Source: CAYTSA01 sp964440345
Lineage (GTDB): Bacteria > Desulfobacterota > Desulfovibrionia > Desulfovibrionales > Desulfovibrionaceae
DNA: 64,000 nt
Assembly (NCBI GenBank): GCA_964440345.1
Contig: CAYTSA010000003.1
Span: 36,303 to 100,302 of the forward strand
Reading direction: 5' to 3'
Shown here piece by piece: positions 62,075 through 64,000 of the stretch (within the stretch, counting starts at the first letter, position 1; each line of letters begins with the position of its first letter). The position numbers and the translations under genes were made by a program. The notes beneath the pieces were generated by a model that saw nothing but the letters and a program-made list of their open reading frames with translations, had not been told where the DNA came from and did no database searches.

Positions 62075-63841
62075 ATGACGCACATTGCCCCCTATGGATT
62101 TTACGGCCGCATATTATGCATCAACCTGACTGACCACAGCGCCGTAGCTGAGCCAGTATCCGCTGAAACACTGCAATCGCGCCTGGGCGGCAAGGGTCTC
62201 GCAACACAATTGTTGTTGGACCATTGTCCGGCAGGCGCCGACCCCCTGGGACCGGAAAACCCCCTTATCGTGACCACGGGCCCGCTCTGCAACAGCCGTG
62301 TTTGGGGCGGCGCGCGTGTGGGCCTGTACGCCAAGTCTCCGCTGACCGGCGTCTACGCGGAGTCGTATTCTGGCGGCAAAGCGCCTGAAGCCGTGGACGA
62401 GGCCGGCTGGGACGCGGTGCTTGTTGTAGGCCAGGCTGACCGGCCCACGGTGTTGTCCATCCATCCTGACGGCTGCGATTTTCACGACGCCGGGGACCTG
62501 TGGGGGATGCAAGCCTACGAGGCCGAGGACGGAGCCCGGGAGCGCTTCGCGCCGCAAGCCCCAGACTACGGCCGGCCCGGCGCGCTGGTCATTGGCCCTG
62601 CTGGGGAAAATCTCGTTCCCTTTGCCACGGTGAATAACGACTACTGGCGTTGCGCAGGCCGGGCCGGCCTGGGCGCTGTCATGGGCTCCAAGCGGATCAA
62701 GGCCATGGTCTTTGCCGGCAACCGGCAGCGGCGGCAATACGACCCGCACGGGGTGGAAAAATTTACCAAGGAATTCCTGGCCAAGGGCAAAGACCTGCCC
62801 GGAACCAAAGCCTACAAGGGCTTTGGCACCACCATGATGGTGGCCATGCTGAACAATGCGGGCGCGTTCCCGGCCAAGTACTGGACCCAGGGAACCTGCG
62901 GCCACTGGGAGCAGCTATCGGGCGAAACCTATCACAAGGAGCACACAGTCAAACCCCACGCCTGCGCAAAGTGCTTCATGGCCTGCGGCCGTATGGCGGA
63001 GATAGAACGCGGCCGGCACAAGGGACTGAAGATTGAGGGGCCGGAGTACGAGACAATCTACGCCTTTGGCGGTTTGTGCATGATCGAGGACATAGCCGAG
63101 GTGGCCTGGCTGAACGACGTGTGCGACCGGCTGGGCATGGACACCATCACCGCTGGCAACCTGGCGGCTATGGCCATGGAGGCCAGCGAGCGCGGCAAGC
63201 CGGCCCTGCAGGGCCGGGAAGTCCCCTACGGGGATCCGGACGCGACCGCCTCCTTGCTGGAAGACATGGCTGCGGGCCGGGGTCTGGGGGCTGTGCTGGC
63301 TAAGGGCTCTCGCCAGGCCGCCAAAGAACTGGAAATGGAAGACGCCGTGGTCCACGTCAAAGGCATGGAACCGGCCGGCTACGACCCCCGGGTGCTCAAG
63401 GGCATGGGTCTGGCTTACGCAGTGTCTGACCGCGGTGCGTGCCACCTGCGGGCTACGTTCTACAAGCCGGAGCTGGCGGGCATGATCCCGCGCGAGCAGA
63501 TAGAGGGCAAGGCCGAGCTGTTCATCGACTTCGAGGACCGGCTGACCCTGTTCGACACGCTGATCCTGTGCCGCTTCTACCGGGACCTGTACGACTGGGA
63601 AACGCTGGGCGAGATCATCCACCTGGTGACCGGCCTGCCTGGGGACAAGGAAAGCCTGCGGCGCATCGCCGCGCAGGTGACCGACGCGACGCGGGAATTC
63701 AACCTGCGCGAGGGCATGAGGCCGGACGACGACAAGCTGCCCAAGGCGCTGTTCACCCCCCTTCCCACTGGCGAACGGATAACAGAAGAAGAGATGGACC
63801 AGTTAGTCGGAGACTATTACCGGCTTCGGGGCTGGACGTAA
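62075..63841 (+). CDS. aor: Aldehyde:ferredoxin oxidoreductase
   Basis: A 588-residue tungsten- or molybdenum-bispterin enzyme that oxidises aldehydes to acids with ferredoxin. The N-terminal start LGGKGLATQLLL and GARVGLYAKSPLTGVYAESY are family landmarks. The [4Fe-4S] site is CAKCFMACGR near residue 295, with the fourth cysteine in TLILCRFYRD near residue 505. RAGLGAVMGSKRIKAM lies between. AAGGAG is 6 bp before the ATG. It is monocistronic in this view, with a clear terminator after it. Confidence 0.95.
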   Translation: MTHIAPYGFYGRILCINLTDHSAVAEPVSAETLQSRLGGKGLATQLLLDHCPAGADPLGPENPLIVTTGPLCNSRVWGGARVGLYAKSPLTGVYAESYSGGKAPEAVDEAGWDAVLVVGQADRPTVLSIHPDGCDFHDAGDLWGMQAYEAEDGARERFAPQAPDYGRPGALVIGPAGENLVPFATVNNDYWRCAGRAGLGAVMGSKRIKAMVFAGNRQRRQYDPHGVEKFTKEFLAKGKDLPGTKAYKGFGTTMMVAMLNNAGAFPAKYWTQGTCGHWEQLSGETYHKEHTVKPHACAKCFMACGRMAEIERGRHKGLKIEGPEYETIYAFGGLCMIEDIAEVAWLNDVCDRLGMDTITAGNLAAMAMEASERGKPALQGREVPYGDPDATASLLEDMAAGRGLGAVLAKGSRQAAKELEMEDAVVHVKGMEPAGYDPRVLKGMGLAYAVSDRGACHLRATFYKPELAGMIPREQIEGKAELFIDFEDRLTLFDTLILCRFYRDLYDWETLGEIIHLVTGLPGDKESLRRIAAQVTDATREFNLREGMRPDDDKLPKALFTPLPTGERITEEEMDQLVGDYYRLRGWT

Positions 63842-63878
63842 TTTATACGCCTAGCCTATTCTTATTTATCACTTTTTC

Positions 63879-63907
63879 AGCCCAGACAATAGTGCCTGGG
63901 CTTTTTT
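63879..63907 (+). terminator. Rho-independent terminator after aor
   Basis: AGCCCAG and CTGGGCT form a perfect 7-bp stem with a 10-nt loop, followed by six T residues. Confidence 0.9.
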
Positions 63908-64000
63908 ATTACAATATTAGTTGCAAAAGAAAGTATAATTTTGTATGTATTGATCAAACATCAATTTATTACGATAACTAGGAATTATATTGTGGACAAA

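Overview
The window reads as a chromosomal segment of a GC-rich, anaerobic, sulfate-reducer-like bacterium of the Desulfovibrio group. The evidence is a periplasmic [NiFe] hydrogenase, indolepyruvate:ferredoxin oxidoreductase, a tungsten-type aldehyde:ferredoxin oxidoreductase, a NifI-containing anaerobic-type nif operon and an N-type ATPase operon. The lineage is inferred from gene content and protein style, not from a marker gene.

Layout. 1-2418: end of the hydrogenase small subunit gene and the whole large subunit gene, with a repeat element between them. 2540-9738: an exported acetolactate decarboxylase-like lipoprotein, a periplasmic glycerophosphodiesterase, a DUF115 protein, the remnant of a K+ channel gene, uvrB and an unknown gene. 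10142-11002: a decayed nicotinate phosphoribosyltransferase gene. 11271-21896: an N-ATPase operon (atpD C Q, a cation:proton antiporter, atpR B E F A G) followed at once by a P-type cation ATPase gene; together these look like a cation-homeostasis unit. 21978-30112: galT, ldh, lolA, nadD, proA, a YfgM-like protein and iorAB.

30217-45477 is the nitrogen-fixation region. nifA and gadB lie on the plus strand. The nif operon runs leftward on the minus strand: nifH, nifI1, nifI2, nifD, nifK, a cysteine-less NifB paralog, a [2Fe-2S] ferredoxin, nifE, nifN, nifB. A sigma-54 promoter and a NifA-type upstream site lie in front of nifH. Diverging from it are a small cysteine-rich exported protein, possibly frameshifted, and a NifU-like scaffold. 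nifA probably drives the operon, NifI1/NifI2 adjust nitrogenase activity, and NifB, NifE and NifN make the cofactor; the ferredoxin and the NifB paralog are accessory candidates.

45651-51013: a small unknown gene and a complete branched-chain-amino-acid-type ABC transporter (livKHMGF) with a twin-arginine binding protein. 51334-54791: a methyltransferase, a Memo-family protein, a coiled-coil protein with a fresh tandem repeat, an HD-domain protein and a small peptidoglycan-binding protein. 54976-58139: tRNA-Arg(CCG) and two exported proteins, one a lipoprotein of tandem Ig-like domains. 58431-63841: obgE with an acidic insertion, a MerR-like coiled-coil regulator, an unknown protein and the aldehyde:ferredoxin oxidoreductase.

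Three families of short non-coding repeats are scattered through the window. The clearest has four copies with terminal inverted repeats, two of about 145 bp and two internally deleted ones of about 77 bp. The best leads for new biology are the cysteine-less NifB paralog inside the nif operon, the antiporter inside the N-ATPase operon, the acidic insertion in ObgE and the cysteine-pair protein next to nifH.
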